From an uncultured Sphingomonas sp. (GTDB lineage: Bacteria > Pseudomonadota > Alphaproteobacteria > Sphingomonadales > Sphingomonadaceae): DNA of 64,000 nt. The translations under genes and the position numbers were made by a program. Numbering within the stretch: position 1 is the stretch's first letter; the number at the start of each line of letters is the position of its first letter. Where the stretch lies: positions 62,001-126,000 of the forward strand of contig NZ_CAKTFO010000006.1 of assembly GCF_934560975.1 (NCBI RefSeq). The letters are read 5' to 3'. The notes under the pieces are model-generated. The model saw only the letters and a program-made list of their open reading frames with translations. It was not told where the DNA came from and did not search any database. This document shows positions 24,067-32,576 of the stretch, piece after piece.

Positions 24067-26606
24067 TTCGGCAGCTCCGTTGCGGTCCCGGTGATGGTCA
24101 GGTCGATCCACACGCCCGGCGCATCGTCCGGCTGTCCGCCGCCGATGAACAGCCGATACGCGCCCGGCACCACCGACCGGGTGCCGTCCCGCGCCACGAT
24201 GCTCAGCGCGCGCGGGTCGAGGATGAAGCGGACGGTGCCGCGTGCGCCCTGCTTCAGTGGCACGCACTGGAAGCCGACCAGCTGCCGTTGCAGCACGGGC
24301 GTGGTCAGCCCGCCTCTCGCACGGGCCGAAGGCACCAGATAAGCCTGCGCCACCTCCTCGCCGGCGCGGCCGCCGGTGTTGGACACGGTGGCCTCCACCG
24401 TCGCGCTGCGGCCCGCTTCCACGGTGAGGCTGGTCCGCGGGGCGGCATAGGCGAAGCGGGTGAAGCTCAACCCGTGCCCGAACGGCCAGAGTGGCGTGCC
24501 GGTGAAATAGCGGTAGGTCCGCTCCTTCATGCCGTAATCGACGAACGCCGGCAGGTCCTCCGTGCGGCGGTAGAAGGTGATAGGCAGGCGCCCCGATGGG
24601 TTGCTGACGCCCGCCAGCGTGTCGGCAATGGCGGTGCCGCCCGCTTGGCCCGGATACCAGGCGGCCAGGATCGCGTCGGCGGCGGCCGGGTCGATCGCCA
24701 CCGCGCTGCCGCTGGTCAGCACGATCACCATCGGCTTGCCCGTTGCCTTCAATGCGGCGAGCATGCGCTGCTGAACGAGGGGCAAGGCGATGTCGGTGCG
24801 GTCGCCGCCGACGAAGCCGGGGACGCTGACCTGCAACGCCTCACCCTCCAGATCGGGCGACAGGCCGACGACGGCGACGATCACATCGGACGCGTTCGCC
24901 GCATCGACCGCCTGTTTCAGCAGCGGCTCGGCCGGAGGCAGCCACAACAGGCGAATGCCTTCGTCCTCGCTGACGTGATCCAGTTCCAGGCGGATCGGCA
25001 CCGGTCGCCCATCGCTGTCGAAGGGGATCTCGACACGGCCGTTGGCGACCTCGCCCGCCGCGACCGGCTTGCCGTCCAGCCACATCCGTACCGCGTCGTG
25101 GCTTTTGCAATATTTCCAGCAGGCCGGCACATCGACCGCCAGACGGTAGCCGCCGAGGCCGGGCGGAACCAGTTTACCCGTCCAGCGAACGCGCCATTGC
25201 TCGCCCAAGCCGGACAGGGGCGCCGCGCGGTTGTGGTCAATGTCTATGCGCCGCTCCCGCCGGCTTACGATAACCTGACCGGTGGACGACAGATACTCCG
25301 CCTTCAACCCCGGCGAGCCATCGGAGCGTAAAGCTGTTTCCGGCACCACAACGGGGGCGCCATCGGCCAGCACCGACCCCTGCGCGTAGCGGACGTTCGC
25401 GGCGCCGAAGCGCGCGCGAATGCCGTCGAGCGGGGTGACGGGCGCGGCGGCGGTGCCGTGATAATTGCCCTGCAGCACGCTCAGATCGTCGGCATCGGCG
25501 CCGATCACGGCAATCCGTGCGCCGGGCCTGATCGGCAGTCGGTCGCCCCGGTTCTGGAGCAGCACGATCGACTTGCGCGCCGCCTCCAGCGCCAGCGCGC
25601 GGTGCGCGGGCGTGTCCACCTGATCGGCGCGGATGTTGCGCCACGGGCTGGTCGCGCCGAACGCGATGCCCAGATCCCGGCGCGCGGTCAGCGCACGGGT
25701 CAGCGCCGTGTCCACCTCCGCCTGCGACACCAGCCCCTTCGCCAACGCTTCCGGCAGTGCTGCAAAAGCGGTCCCGCAATTCAGGTCGGTGCCGCCGCGC
25801 ACCGCCGCCGCTGCCGCACCCGCGCCGTCGATGCGGTAATGGTGGAACAGCTGGATGTTCGACACGGCGTCGCAATCGGACACGGTGAAGCCGGTAAAGC
25901 CCCAGTCGCGCCGCAGCCGCGCGTTCATCAGCGCGCCATCGGCGCAGGCGGGGATGCCGTGGATGGAGTTGTACGCGCACATCAGCGAACGCGCTTTGCC
26001 CTCGGTCATCGCCATCCGGAACGCGGGCAGATATGTCGCCTCCAGGTCGTAGGGGCTGGGATCGACGTCGAACCCGTCGCGTCCCGCCTCCGGCCCGCTG
26101 TGCACCGCGAAATGCTTGGGCGTGCCGATCACCTTGGGGTGCAGGGGGTCGGGACCTTGCAGCCCGGTGATGAAGGATACGCCCAGGCTGCCCGTCAAAT
26201 ACGGGTCTTCGCCATAGGTTTCCTGTCCCCGGCCCCAACGCGGATCGCGGAAGATGTTGATGTTGGGCGACCAGATGGTCAGCCCCTGGTATATGCGCCG
26301 GTCGGCACCCACCGGCCGGGCGTTGAACTTCGCCCGCGCCTCGGTGGATACCACGTCGCCGATGCGGCGGATCAGCCCCGTGTCCCAGGTTGCGGCCATG
26401 CCGATCGCCTGCGGGAACACGGTTGCGATGCCGTCGCGCGCCAGCCCGTGCAGCCCCTCGTTCCACCAGTCATAGGCGGGCAGGCCGGCCTGGCGGTCGG
26501 CCGGCGCGCTGCTTTGCAGTTGGGCGGCCTTCTGCTCCGGCGTCATCGCGGCGACGGCAGAGGCGACCGGGTCGGAAGCCTGTGCGGCGAGGAGCATCCA
26601 GATCAT
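24063..26606 (-). CDS. Glycoside hydrolase family 3 with PA14-like insert
   Basis: Exo-acting beta-glycosidase of 847 residues with a very short hydrophobic N-terminus. ATG 26606 overlaps the GH2 stop by 4 bases. The (beta/alpha)8 domain shows IFRDPRWGRGQETYGEDP, KHFAVHSGPE and the nucleophile Asp244 in TVSDCDAV. An insertion near residues 430-560 (LSGLGEQWRVRWTGKLVPP) looks like a PA14 domain. An FnIII-like C-terminal domain ends the protein. The specificity (glucoside, xyloside or other) is open: plant complex N-glycans carry beta-1,2-xylose, which would suit this operon, but that is inference. Confidence 0.94.
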   Translation of the reverse strand: MIWMLLAAQASDPVASAVAAMTPEQKAAQLQSSAPADRQAGLPAYDWWNEGLHGLARDGIATVFPQAIGMAATWDTGLIRRIGDVVSTEARAKFNARPVGADRRIYQGLTIWSPNINIFRDPRWGRGQETYGEDPYLTGSLGVSFITGLQGPDPLHPKVIGTPKHFAVHSGPEAGRDGFDVDPSPYDLEATYLPAFRMAMTEGKARSLMCAYNSIHGIPACADGALMNARLRRDWGFTGFTVSDCDAVSNIQLFHHYRIDGAGAAAAAVRGGTDLNCGTAFAALPEALAKGLVSQAEVDTALTRALTARRDLGIAFGATSPWRNIRADQVDTPAHRALALEAARKSIVLLQNRGDRLPIRPGARIAVIGADADDLSVLQGNYHGTAAAPVTPLDGIRARFGAANVRYAQGSVLADGAPVVVPETALRSDGSPGLKAEYLSSTGQVIVSRRERRIDIDHNRAAPLSGLGEQWRVRWTGKLVPPGLGGYRLAVDVPACWKYCKSHDAVRMWLDGKPVAAGEVANGRVEIPFDSDGRPVPIRLELDHVSEDEGIRLLWLPPAEPLLKQAVDAANASDVIVAVVGLSPDLEGEALQVSVPGFVGGDRTDIALPLVQQRMLAALKATGKPMVIVLTSGSAVAIDPAAADAILAAWYPGQAGGTAIADTLAGVSNPSGRLPITFYRRTEDLPAFVDYGMKERTYRYFTGTPLWPFGHGLSFTRFAYAAPRTSLTVEAGRSATVEATVSNTGGRAGEEVAQAYLVPSARARGGLTTPVLQRQLVGFQCVPLKQGARGTVRFILDPRALSIVARDGTRSVVPGAYRLFIGGGQPDDAPGVWIDLTITGTATELPK

Positions 26607-29218
26607 CGGCGCGACCCCAGCGAGCGCAGCGTCAGCGCCCTTGCCAGTGCTGCCGGCGTGGCATCGGCGGCAACCGTCACCGTACGGCTTTCGCCCGGCA
26701 GCAGGTCGAAGCCGTTGTCGGACGGCTGGGCTGGCATTGCGCCGAAATCAAGCATCACCGCCCGCGCCAGCCGCTTGGCCGTCACCGTCACCTGCTTGTC
26801 CGTCCACGTCGCGGTGAGCCCCGGATCGGGATAGCGCATGTCCTTGGGCACGCCGCGCTCGACGATGGCGCGGCTGGCCACCGTATCGCCGACGATCATC
26901 TCCGCAACCGCGTAGCTGGCGGCGGGGTCTGCCCCGCCGAACAGCGCATCGTCGGTCAGCGTCGGCACCGGAATGGCGGACAACGGCGGCAGCGTGACGG
27001 TGCCGCCATTCTCCTTCAGCGGCGTGCCGTCCATCGCGAACGACCGGATGGTCCACCGGGCGGGCAGCGGCTGCGTCGCGTCGGACACCAGCGACAGGCG
27101 GGTCGCGTTGCCACGATGCTCCGCGACGATCGCCTGCGGCGCGAAGAAGCGGCGTGCGGCATATTGGAGCAGCTTCCACCGGCCCTGGTGGTCGATGCTG
27201 GCCCAGGAGATTGCCGGCCAGACATCGTTGATCTGCCAGAACAGCGACCCCATCGTCACCGGCCGGCAGGCGCGATGGTGCAGCGCGGCCATCTGGATCG
27301 CCTGCGCCTGATCGACCTGGCTGAGATACACGAAATCGCCAAAATCCTTCGGCTCGCCTAGGCGCGCGCGCATGTAGAATAACAGCCGTTCGTTGCCCTC
27401 GCCGTCCAGGAATTTCTGGTGGGCCTTCATCACCGGGCTGTCGGGCGACAGTGGGCCGGCACCTGCAAAGTCGCGGATCGTGGCCAGTCCCGGTGCGCCT
27501 TGGAACCCATATTCGGACATGAAGCGCGGGCAGCTGTCGAGATAGTTCTCGACCGGTTTCGACCCCGACCATACATCCCAGAAATGCCGGTCGCCGGACG
27601 CATCGGTGTCGACCGGACCATCATAGTCGGTCGACGGCGACCCCGCCCAATATGTTGATCCGGGCGATCGGGTCAGCACCGCATCGCGCAGCACCCGGTC
27701 GAACAGCACCGCCATGCCGGTGCCCACGCGCTCCTGTCCATCCGCGCCGATCGCGCGCTTGTACGCCTTGCGATCCGACCAGTTTTCCCAGCCGGACAGA
27801 ACCTCGTTGCCGCCGTTCCAGCCGATGATCGACGGGTGGTTGTTCAGGCGCTCGACCTGCTCCTCCGCCTCGATGCGGACATTCTCGCGGAACGCCGCGT
27901 CCGGCGGCGTCACCGCTCCGCCGAACATGAAGTCCTGCCAGATCATCAGCCCCATCTCGTCGGCCATGTCGTAAAAGGCGTCGTCGAGGTAATAGCCGCC
28001 GCCCCATACCCGGATGGTATTCATGTTGGCGTCGCGCGCGCCCTGCAGAACGGTCCGCATGGCCGCGGGCGTGACGCGCGCGGGAAAGCTGTCGAACGGG
28101 ATCAGGTTCGCGCCCTTGGCGAAGATGGGCAGCCCGTTGACGCGGAAGCCGAAGGCGCCCCGATCGGAGCCCGTGCCCCGGATCAGTTCCACGGTGCGCA
28201 GGCCGATGCGACGCCGGGCCGTGTCCGTGGCCGCTCCCGCCCGTTCCAAGACCGCCGTCGCGCGGTACAAGGGCTGCGCGCCATAGCCTATCGGTTGCCA
28301 GCGTTGCGGGGCCGCCACAGCCAGCGGCACGGTAATCTGGTTGAGGCCCGGCACCAGCGCCGCATCGGTCCGCGCCTCGACCTGCTGGCCGTCTGGGCCG
28401 GTCACCGCTACGCGGATTGTCGCGGTCCCGGTGCGGCCGCTCATCACCGCGACCTTGCCGGATAGCCGCGCCTCGGCATCGTTCAGCGTGTCCTGATCGA
28501 CGCGGAAGCTCTCGATCCGCGCCTCGTCCCAGGCGTCCAACCGGATCGGCCGCCACGGGCCGACGTTCAGGATGCGCGGCCCCCAATCCCATCCATAATG
28601 ATATTTGGGTTTGCGGATATAGGGCGAGGTCTGGCGTCGCTTGGGCTCGTCTCCGAACGCCGAATCATATTCGCCCGGCAGCGAGTGCGCCTCCGCCAGC
28701 ACCATCGGCTGGAGGGCGCGGATCGGCGCGGCAAAGGTGATGGTGACGATATTGTCGCCAGCGCGCAGCAACGGCTTGGCCGCGACCCGCCAGCGGCGAT
28801 GCGCATTGTCCGCCTTCAACACGTCATGCCCGTTGATCGACACGGTGGCAAAGGTATCGAGACCGTCGAACACCAGATCCAGGTGGTCGCGCGCCAGCAT
28901 CGCCGGCGTGACCCGCAGGGTGCGGCGATACTGCCAGTCGGCGCGGCCGACCCACTGGACCGCCGCTTCGTTCAGCCCCTTGAACGGATCGGGAATGCGA
29001 TGCGCAGCGATCAGATCCTGTTGCACACTGCCGGGAACATGGGCGGTGAACCACCGTCCCTCACGGCGGTGGGCCGCAATCGTTGCGGCGTCGGTCGGCG
29101 CGATCCGCGCCTGCCACCCATCGTCGAGGGACGTCATCGTGCGCGGCGCGGCCGTGGCCGCCGTGCTCGCCAGCAGCATCGGCGCCACCAGCGCCCAGAT
29201 CTTGCCATGCCGGCGCAT
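26603..29218 (-). CDS. Beta-mannosidase, GH2
   Basis: Hydrolyses the beta-1,4-mannose of the N-glycan trimannosyl core. The protein is 871 residues with a signal peptide cleaved near ATAAP. ATG 29218 overlaps the GH20 stop (TGATG). The typical beta-mannosidase segments are SVQQDLIAAHRIPDPF, WQYRRTL, KYHYGWDWGPRI, TIRVWGGGYYLDDAFYDMAD and the acid/base Glu472 in GWNGGNEV. The nucleophile is Glu569 in RFMSEYGFQ. These motifs separate it from beta-galactosidases of the same family. Confidence 0.95.
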   Translation of the reverse strand: MRRHGKIWALVAPMLLASTAATAAPRTMTSLDDGWQARIAPTDAATIAAHRREGRWFTAHVPGSVQQDLIAAHRIPDPFKGLNEAAVQWVGRADWQYRRTLRVTPAMLARDHLDLVFDGLDTFATVSINGHDVLKADNAHRRWRVAAKPLLRAGDNIVTITFAAPIRALQPMVLAEAHSLPGEYDSAFGDEPKRRQTSPYIRKPKYHYGWDWGPRILNVGPWRPIRLDAWDEARIESFRVDQDTLNDAEARLSGKVAVMSGRTGTATIRVAVTGPDGQQVEARTDAALVPGLNQITVPLAVAAPQRWQPIGYGAQPLYRATAVLERAGAATDTARRRIGLRTVELIRGTGSDRGAFGFRVNGLPIFAKGANLIPFDSFPARVTPAAMRTVLQGARDANMNTIRVWGGGYYLDDAFYDMADEMGLMIWQDFMFGGAVTPPDAAFRENVRIEAEEQVERLNNHPSIIGWNGGNEVLSGWENWSDRKAYKRAIGADGQERVGTGMAVLFDRVLRDAVLTRSPGSTYWAGSPSTDYDGPVDTDASGDRHFWDVWSGSKPVENYLDSCPRFMSEYGFQGAPGLATIRDFAGAGPLSPDSPVMKAHQKFLDGEGNERLLFYMRARLGEPKDFGDFVYLSQVDQAQAIQMAALHHRACRPVTMGSLFWQINDVWPAISWASIDHQGRWKLLQYAARRFFAPQAIVAEHRGNATRLSLVSDATQPLPARWTIRSFAMDGTPLKENGGTVTLPPLSAIPVPTLTDDALFGGADPAASYAVAEMIVGDTVASRAIVERGVPKDMRYPDPGLTATWTDKQVTVTAKRLARAVMLDFGAMPAQPSDNGFDLLPGESRTVTVAADATPAALARALTLRSLGSRR

Positions 29219-31560
29219 CAGTGCCGCTCCTCCAGCTGCACCGACCCGACCGTATAGAAGGGTTCGCTGGTCGGGGAGGTGAATTGAAAACAGATGTCCC
29301 GGTCGCCGTCCGCCTTCGGCAGCGTGCCGGCAAAGCGCATTCGGGTCGGGGAGGCGGCCGGATCGGGGAGGGGAAAGGATGCCGCAATCACCGGCTTCGG
29401 CGCGCCCTTGTCCGGCGGGCCCTTGCGCCCCGCCTGGCAGCCGACCAGCACCAGCAGTTCGCCATGATCGGTGACGTTGTAATGCTGACGCACCGCGCCC
29501 GCCTCATGCGCCAAGCCGTAATGACGGGCAAGGCGCGCCACGTCGACGCTGAAGCCGCCCGCCACATCCAGCGGCGCGGCGGGGTAAGCGGTGCAGGTGT
29601 CGAACAGGTTGATGTTGTACACCGGCGCATTGTCGGTCGCCTCCGACGTCAGCGGTACCCGCAGGCCCAGCGCGCCACGCGGGCACGACACCATCTCGGA
29701 CGAGGTGCGTCGTAGCAACGCCGCGCGATCGGTCGCGAAAGCGCGCGGCGCAGCGACCGGCCGGCCATCCGCGCCGAACACTGCCGCACGAATCGTCGCC
29801 CCGGGCGTCAGCGTCAGCCGACGGACGTAGCGGGGGGATCGGGCGGTCGGCACCTTGCCGTCCAGCGTGTAGCGCAACGTGCCGGCGGTCGGCGCCTGCG
29901 TGGCGAGCGACACCGTAACCTTGTTCTTGCGGAGCGCGTCGCCCGCCGTACCGCCGAGCGTGTAGTTCACGGCAAACGCGCTGTCCGCGACCTCAACCCC
30001 CGCCCGGCGCCAGCGCGCCATCTGCGGAGTCAGGCGGCGGGTAAAGCCGGCGAAATCGCGCGGTGCCCGTGACCAGGTGGTTTCCGCCAGCGCGCCGATG
30101 CGCGGGAAGATGACGTGCTGCATCTGGAACGGGGTGGCAAGATACTCGGCCCAGGCATTGGCCTGCGCGCCCAGCACGTGCTTCGCCTTGGCCGGGTCGA
30201 TGCCCGCCGGCATGGGTTCGTAGGCGTAGACGTCGGCCAAGGTCTGGATCGACAGGCGGCCGGGCGGCTCGTCGCCGTGATCGCTTTGCAGGCTGTCGAG
30301 ATACAGGGTCGGCGCGGGGGACAGCACGACGTCGTGACCCTGGTTTGCCGCGTCCACCGCGCCCTTCTCGCCACGCCACGACATGACGGAGGCTGACGGG
30401 GGCAGGCCGCCCTCAAGGATCTCATCCCAGCCGATCAGCCGTCGCCCCTTTGTCGCGAGATACTGCCCGAACGTGTCGATCAGCCAGCTCTGCATCGCGT
30501 TCTCGGTGGTGATGTTCAGCGCCTTCATCCGCGCCTGCACGGCGGGCGATCGTTCCCACTGGTCCTTGACCGCCTCATCCCCGCCGAGGTGGATGAAGGT
30601 GCCGGGAAATATGTCGATCAGTTCATCCAGCACGCCTTCGACAAACCCGACGCCCTTGGGACCGGGATCGAGCAGATGCGGGTTGACGCCCCAATCGTGG
30701 CCGACCGCCGGGGTGTCCCCCATGACGCCGATCTCCGGATAGGCGGCGACCAGCGCCTGGGCATGGCCGGGCAGGTCGATTTCCGGCACGATGACGATGC
30801 CGCGCCGGGCGGCATAGGCGACGAGGTCGCGCAGTTCCGCCTGCGTATAGAAACCGCCGACCCGCTCGGCCGGGGCGGGGCCGCCGGTGGAGGGGGCGAT
30901 GCGCCACGCGCCGACCTCGGTCAGCTTGGGATAGCGCTTTACCTCGAACCGCCACCCCTGGTCGTCGGTCAGGTGCAGGTGCAGCGTGTTGAGCTTCACC
31001 GCCGCCATCTGGTCAACGATCAGGTATAGGGAGGGCAGCGGCTGAAAATGCCGCGCCGTGTCCACCATCAGCCCGCGCCAGGCGAAGCGCGGCGCATCGG
31101 TGATCCGCATGGCGGGCACGCGCACCGGCTGGCCCGTGCGGGCATCGGGGCTGAGCAGCTGCGCCAGCGTCATGGCGCCGTGGACCAGTCCCGCGCGCGT
31201 GGATGCCACGATGCGGATGCCGCGCGGCGTTACGTCCAGCCGATACCCTTCCGGGCCGCCGATCGCGGGATCGCGGGCCAGTTGGATGGTGCCGTCGCCC
31301 GGTCCGGCATTCAGCGCGATGCCGCGCGTCCTGCCGACATGCTCGACCAGCAGTTTCGCCGTATCCGCCGCCTCCGCATCGTTCGACGGATAGCCGACGC
31401 GGGCGCCGGCGCGGACGGTGATCGCTCCCGCCGCGTGTTCAACGGCCGCCGGCAGCGGCAGCAGCGCCGCTTCGCGCGGCGCCGATGCGGCGCCAGCCGC
31501 GGAAGCCAGGGCGATACTTCCGGCGATCGTCGCTCCCCATGTCGATCTCGTTGCCGCCAT
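29218..31560 (-). CDS. Beta-N-acetylhexosaminidase, GH20
   Basis: Removes terminal GlcNAc/GalNAc by substrate-assisted catalysis. The protein is 780 residues. ATG 31560 is preceded by AAAGGGAG; a signal peptide covers residues 1-27. A GH20b N-terminal domain leads to the barrel, with DTARHFQPL, LHLHLTDDQGWR and the catalytic pair Asp328-Glu329 in HLGGDEA. C-terminal extensions after about residue 560 include a chitobiase-type domain (TLRYTLDGKVPTA) and an extra beta-rich domain. It is the first gene of the six-gene operon and is divergent from the GntR regulator. Confidence 0.95.
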   Translation of the reverse strand: MAATRSTWGATIAGSIALASAAGAASAPREAALLPLPAAVEHAAGAITVRAGARVGYPSNDAEAADTAKLLVEHVGRTRGIALNAGPGDGTIQLARDPAIGGPEGYRLDVTPRGIRIVASTRAGLVHGAMTLAQLLSPDARTGQPVRVPAMRITDAPRFAWRGLMVDTARHFQPLPSLYLIVDQMAAVKLNTLHLHLTDDQGWRFEVKRYPKLTEVGAWRIAPSTGGPAPAERVGGFYTQAELRDLVAYAARRGIVIVPEIDLPGHAQALVAAYPEIGVMGDTPAVGHDWGVNPHLLDPGPKGVGFVEGVLDELIDIFPGTFIHLGGDEAVKDQWERSPAVQARMKALNITTENAMQSWLIDTFGQYLATKGRRLIGWDEILEGGLPPSASVMSWRGEKGAVDAANQGHDVVLSPAPTLYLDSLQSDHGDEPPGRLSIQTLADVYAYEPMPAGIDPAKAKHVLGAQANAWAEYLATPFQMQHVIFPRIGALAETTWSRAPRDFAGFTRRLTPQMARWRRAGVEVADSAFAVNYTLGGTAGDALRKNKVTVSLATQAPTAGTLRYTLDGKVPTARSPRYVRRLTLTPGATIRAAVFGADGRPVAAPRAFATDRAALLRRTSSEMVSCPRGALGLRVPLTSEATDNAPVYNINLFDTCTAYPAAPLDVAGGFSVDVARLARHYGLAHEAGAVRQHYNVTDHGELLVLVGCQAGRKGPPDKGAPKPVIAASFPLPDPAASPTRMRFAGTLPKADGDRDICFQFTSPTSEPFYTVGSVQLEERH

Positions 31561-31595
31561 GCCGCTCCCTTTCTCGTATTTCATGTGCGAGAGTG

Positions 31596-31688
31596 TACCA
31601 ATGTAGGTCCAGGCGCAAGGTCTGGCGAACGTCCGAATTGCCGGCGCGGACTTGCCAAAACAGCCGCGACTATTACCAATGTGGGCCA
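31596..31688. promoter_or_regulatory. Two candidate operators (TACCAATGTRGG) between GH20 and gntR
   Basis: TACCAATGTAGGTCC at 31596 and TACCAATGTGGGCC at 31674 are near-identical direct repeats 78 bp apart, in the 238-bp divergent promoter region. Each holds ACC and GG half-sites 6 bases apart, the loose symmetry expected for a GntR-type dimer. The adjoining UTRA regulator is the obvious candidate to bind them. Confidence 0.45.
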
Positions 31689-31798
31689 TGAAAGGGTTGC
31701 ATTGTCGCCACCGCGCGGATTGTCTAGGTTGACCCGCGTCATGCGGAACCGGGTTCTTGCCCGTGCCCACCGTTTGGGCCGCAGCAAGGGGGTGGGGG

Positions 31799-32536
31799 TT
31801 GACCTTTTCCAAGCAGATCGGCCGTTTCCGGCGGGACAATCCGTCCCCGCTGTACCTCCAGCTTCAGAGCCTGATCCGCGATGCGATCGGCGGCGACGTG
31901 CTGTCCCCGGGCGACGCAATCCCTGCCGAACGCGACCTGGCGACCGAGTACGACATTTCGCGCATCACGGTGCGGAAGGCAATTGGCGGGCTGGTGGAGG
32001 AGGGATTGCTGACGCGCCGACGCGGCGCGGGCACCTTCGTCGCCGGGCGCGTGGAAAAGAGCTTTTCCAAACTGACCTCCTTTTCCGAGGATATGGCCGC
32101 ACGCGGACGGCAGGCGTCGAGCAGCTGGATCAGCCGTTCCGTAGGCACGGTGAACCCGGAAGAGTCCATGGCGCTGGGCCTGTCGCCCGGTGCGCCGGTG
32201 TATCGGTTCCACCGCATTCGCTATGCCGACGAGCAGCCCATGGCGTTGGAATTCACGACCATCGCGGGATACTGCCTGTCCGGTGTCGATGCAGTGTGCG
32301 ACAGCGTGTACGCCGCGTTGGAGAAGGCAGGCAATCGGCCGGTTCGCGCCTTGCAGCGGTTGCGCGCGGTGCCATTCGGCGTCGATTACGCGCGCATGCT
32401 GGAGTTGGACACGGGCCAGCCTGGCCTGTTGATCGAACGACGAGCCTTCCTGAAGGACGGGCGGGCGGCCGAGTTCACCCGGTCCTATTATCGCGGCGAC
32501 AGCTACGACTTCGTCGCGGAACTGAGCGATCCGTAA
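31799..32536 (+). CDS. GntR-family regulator with UTRA ligand domain
   Basis: Transcription regulator of 245 residues, HutC subfamily. TTG 31799 is preceded by AAGGGGGTGGGGG; GTG 31763 and TTG 31757 are alternatives adding 12-14 residues. The winged helix (residues about 10-75) contains NPSPLYLQLQ, PAERDLATEYDISRITVRKAI and RRGAGTFVAGR. The C-terminal UTRA domain (GAPVYRFHRIRYAD, PGLLIERRAF) binds small ligands, often amino-sugar phosphates in relatives such as NagR. It probably controls both the operon on its left and the GH2 gene 40 bases downstream. Confidence 0.92.
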   Translation: MTFSKQIGRFRRDNPSPLYLQLQSLIRDAIGGDVLSPGDAIPAERDLATEYDISRITVRKAIGGLVEEGLLTRRRGAGTFVAGRVEKSFSKLTSFSEDMAARGRQASSSWISRSVGTVNPEESMALGLSPGAPVYRFHRIRYADEQPMALEFTTIAGYCLSGVDAVCDSVYAALEKAGNRPVRALQRLRAVPFGVDYARMLELDTGQPGLLIERRAFLKDGRAAEFTRSYYRGDSYDFVAELSDP

Positions 32537-32576
32537 GCGTCCGTTGGCGCTTGTTCCCCACGCGCGGAGTGACGCC

